Positions 62,104 through 64,000 of a stretch of 64,000 nt of DNA are shown piece by piece. The translations under genes and the position numbers were made by a program. The notes under the pieces were generated by a model that did not search any database, was not told the origin of the DNA, and worked only from the letters and a program-made list of their open reading frames with translations. The stretch is from an uncultured Verrucomicrobiota bacterium. Lineage in GTDB: Bacteria; Verrucomicrobiota; Kiritimatiellia; SS1-B-03-39; UBA6053. Each line of letters starts with the position of its first letter. Within the stretch, counting starts at the first letter, position 1. The stretch spans positions 1-64,000 of the forward strand of contig CAKZLZ010000009.1 in the NCBI GenBank assembly GCA_937127435.1, given 5' to 3'.

Positions 62104-64000
62104 TTAGGGACGTTCAAACGCGCCGATGTCCGGCTGGTTTCCCCGGTCCTTCCAATTCACATCGTACCAGATGTTGGAGCGTTTAAGAGCTGCGTTGACT
62201 GCAGGGGAAGTGGCGGAAGGGGTGAAGTCTCCCTGGGGATGAAAATAATCCACGCCCTGCACATCTTCATCGGTGGCCTCGGGTCCGATGATTTTGACAA
62301 ATTCAAACAGACGGGATTCGGTGGGACGGCTTTGACCGGGGTTGGTCAGCAGGCTGCCTTCCCCTAAATTGAACCGGATAGGCAGGTAAAAATCGTAGAA
62401 ATTGTGGGAGGTGAAATAATTCGGATCGTCGGGCCGGTCTCCTTCCCCGGTTCCCATGCCCAGAATGTTATTGCGGATCACAAAGTTCTTACTCGTCTCC
62501 CTGGCTTCATCCCTGAATATCAATGTGGATTTGGTGTTCCAGATGGTATTATATTCCACACAGATATTGTCGTAAGATTTTTCAAAGAAAATCAGCCACC
62601 CGGCTTCGTACCAATAATCCAGCAGATTATTAAAGAAGGCAATGTTGCGGGAAGGGGCCTGGGGCAACCAGCCCTGGGCCACGTTGCTGTGGGCAATGTT
62701 GTTGCGGATAATCATGTTCTCTACCACGGTTTCCCCTTTCCCGAGCCAGTATTGAAACACATCGGCATGCTGACCGGAACCAGTGATTTCATTTTCTTTG
62801 CCAATGTGAGGGAAGCCGATGGCCTCCGCGCCGTTGCCTTCGGCATAGAGATGCTGTTTGTAGTTGGTGCGCAGCGAAGAAATTTTGATGCGGTCTTCTT
62901 CTTTTTCCGCGCGCAGTCCGAATCGTTCTTTGTGTTGAGTGAAGGCGGTGTTGAGGGCCTCGATCAATTCATCCGCACTGACGCTGGAGGGATCGGCAAA
63001 GGCGCTGAGGTCCACGGGATTTTTGATTACATTTTTGGTTTCCTGATGATAAAAGGTCAGCTCTTTCCCTTTCAAATCATAGGGGCCGGGAAGGGTGGTG
63101 ACCGCAAACAGACGCGGGGCGCGAATACCGGTTACGGTGTTGCCGGTGACCAGGGAGCCGGAGAAAACATCAAAGGCATCCGAGGTGAGATTTTCGCAAC
63201 GGTTTCCCCGGATGATCGCATTCCCACTGGGGCCGGCAATAGCTACGTTTAAATATTGAAAAAAGCAGTTTTCAACCGTGAGGTGATCAAACTTCCCCCA
63301 GACTTTGATAGCCAGGGTATAGACATCAAACGCGCCTTGTTTTTCCAAAAAGGTACAATCCTTAAACCAAAAATTCCCTTCTCCGGAATAACTGGCGATG
63401 ATTTCCCGGTTGTCGTTTTCTGTCCAGTCGAAGGTGATGCCGGTAAATTTCACATGCCCGGCCCGGGCCATATTGGCATCTGTAAAGACCGGTTGCTGTC
63501 CCTCGGCCGCTTTGACTTCCACAAAGAAAGGCCATTTTTTAGAGTCGCCTAAATCCAGAAAATACTCACCATCGTACAAGAGAATGCTGTCTCCCGCTTC
63601 GGCGAGGTCGTGGGCGGCCCGGTAGCTTTTTAAAGGCGAATTTTCAGATCCGTCATTTGCATCATTCCCGTCTTCAGCATCCACATGCAGCGTCTTCCAG
63701 GCGGGGTCGAAAATGACAAATTCGCGGGGAGGGAGTTTCAGGGAAGGGCCCAGGTCCACGCCATTGGGCTGGGTAGAGAACACTTCTGCTTCCAAACGAA
63801 TGATTTCACCGGGGGCGAAAGGGGCGGTATCGAAAGTGGCCACAAATTCCAGTTCCCCGGTATCGGGGTTCATGCTTTCTCTCATCACATTGATTGCATT
63901 GCCGTTTAAGAGGAAGCGCACACCCTTGAGGCCGTTTTGATGGTAGGCCACGAGTCCGACATGGGCTTCAGAACCTTTCATCACTGCATGTTGTGGGGTG
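62104..64000 (-). CDS. partial parallel beta-helix (pectate-lyase-fold) protein
   Basis: At least 632 residues are encoded; the frame remains open to the window edge at 64000, so the N-terminus is missing and the visible codons for Met near 63984 are not necessarily the start. An Ig-like domain (GLKGVRFLLNGNAINVM) leads into a right-handed beta-helix beginning LHVDAEDGNDANDGSENSP, a DUF1565/PbH1 hallmark. Successive coils follow, rich in IxxNxxxN (IIRNNIAHSN, FFNNLLDYWYEAG, VIRNNILGMG). Relatives are extracellular polysaccharide lyases or glycan-binding proteins. Catalytic residues cannot be assigned by eye. It ends IGAFERP, common for this group. Confidence 0.85.
   Translation of the reverse strand, partial: TPQHAVMKGSEAHVGLVAYHQNGLKGVRFLLNGNAINVMRESMNPDTGELEFVATFDTAPFAPGEIIRLEAEVFSTQPNGVDLGPSLKLPPREFVIFDPAWKTLHVDAEDGNDANDGSENSPLKSYRAAHDLAEAGDSILLYDGEYFLDLGDSKKWPFFVEVKAAEGQQPVFTDANMARAGHVKFTGITFDWTENDNREIIASYSGEGNFWFKDCTFLEKQGAFDVYTLAIKVWGKFDHLTVENCFFQYLNVAIAGPSGNAIIRGNRCENLTSDAFDVFSGSLVTGNTVTGIRAPRLFAVTTLPGPYDLKGKELTFYHQETKNVIKNPVDLSAFADPSSVSADELIEALNTAFTQHKERFGLRAEKEEDRIKISSLRTNYKQHLYAEGNGAEAIGFPHIGKENEITGSGQHADVFQYWLGKGETVVENMIIRNNIAHSNVAQGWLPQAPSRNIAFFNNLLDYWYEAGWLIFFEKSYDNICVEYNTIWNTKSTLIFRDEARETSKNFVIRNNILGMGTGEGDRPDDPNYFTSHNFYDFYLPIRFNLGEGSLLTNPGQSRPTESRLFEFVKIIGPEATDEDVQGVDYFHPQGDFTPSATSPAVNAALKRSNIWYDVNWKDRGNQPDIGAFERP

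Noticed and set aside
62404..63252. 282-codon open frame opposite the beta-helix gene
   Set aside because: It mirrors the codon pattern of the real gene, whose repeats explain the open antisense frame.

Overview
The window looks like a chromosomal segment of a Gram-negative, probably marine member of the Verrucomicrobiota (Opitutae-like). This placement is an inference from gene content: a HisA of the form known mainly from yeast and other eukaryotes, an RND pump with a TolC-type lipoprotein, many secreted polysaccharide-active proteins with signal peptides, ExeA-like and KaiC-like ATPases, and a REP-associated transposase together with GC-rich inverted repeats. No rRNA, tRNA, CRISPR array or phage was seen.

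Left region (1-18750). A divergent pair of operons dominates. Leftward: a stand-alone response regulator, a KaiC/RecA-fold protein and an ExeA-like AAA ATPase, ending at a strong terminator. Rightward: five overlapping or closely coupled genes encoding a small basic membrane protein, a secreted GHL10-type hydrolase, a PPC-TPR-lectin protein, a processive family 2 glycosyltransferase with a zinc ribbon, and a 1386-residue membrane-anchored protein. That last protein joins a PgaB-like deacetylase fold, lectin domains, a barrel-like domain and TPRs. I read this as a synthase-dependent exopolysaccharide production and export system of unusual architecture. It is the best candidate in the window for an undescribed system. 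HrpA helicase (converging) and a possible outer-membrane protein follow.

Middle region (18750-35420). An AraC regulator with aldose 1-epimerase lies divergent to an FAD oxidoreductase. Next comes a housekeeping run: ftsH, folP, the diadenylate cyclase cdaA, its partner cdaR, a TPR protein and a PhnP-like metallo-hydrolase, mostly overlapping. rpmI-rplT follow on the other strand with a textbook terminator, then a REP-associated transposase, a YggS-type PLP protein, an MsbA-like ABC exporter and proC.

Repeat-rich and accessory region (35420-45180). Two copies of a GC-rich inverted-repeat pair (35425-35756 and 41468-41555) flank a complete RND efflux operon (adaptor, pump, outer-membrane factor). 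One copy contains a second, 40-nt-armed inverted repeat. A truncated gene remnant lies beside an AAA_14/DUF4143 ATPase. A GDSL hydrolase and a CBM9-like protein follow.

Right region (45180-64000). ilvB-ilvN-hisA and a metallophosphoesterase are followed by a 1588-residue secreted Kelch/FG-GAP/Ig-like protein, an endonuclease/phosphatase-fold protein and a polysaccharide deacetylase. A MarR regulator, a cupin, a DUF1961 protein and a PL22-like oligogalacturonate lyase suggest uronic-acid polysaccharide use. A P1B-4 metal ATPase and a partial parallel beta-helix protein close the window. All calls rest on reading the sequence and remembered family motifs; no search was run.
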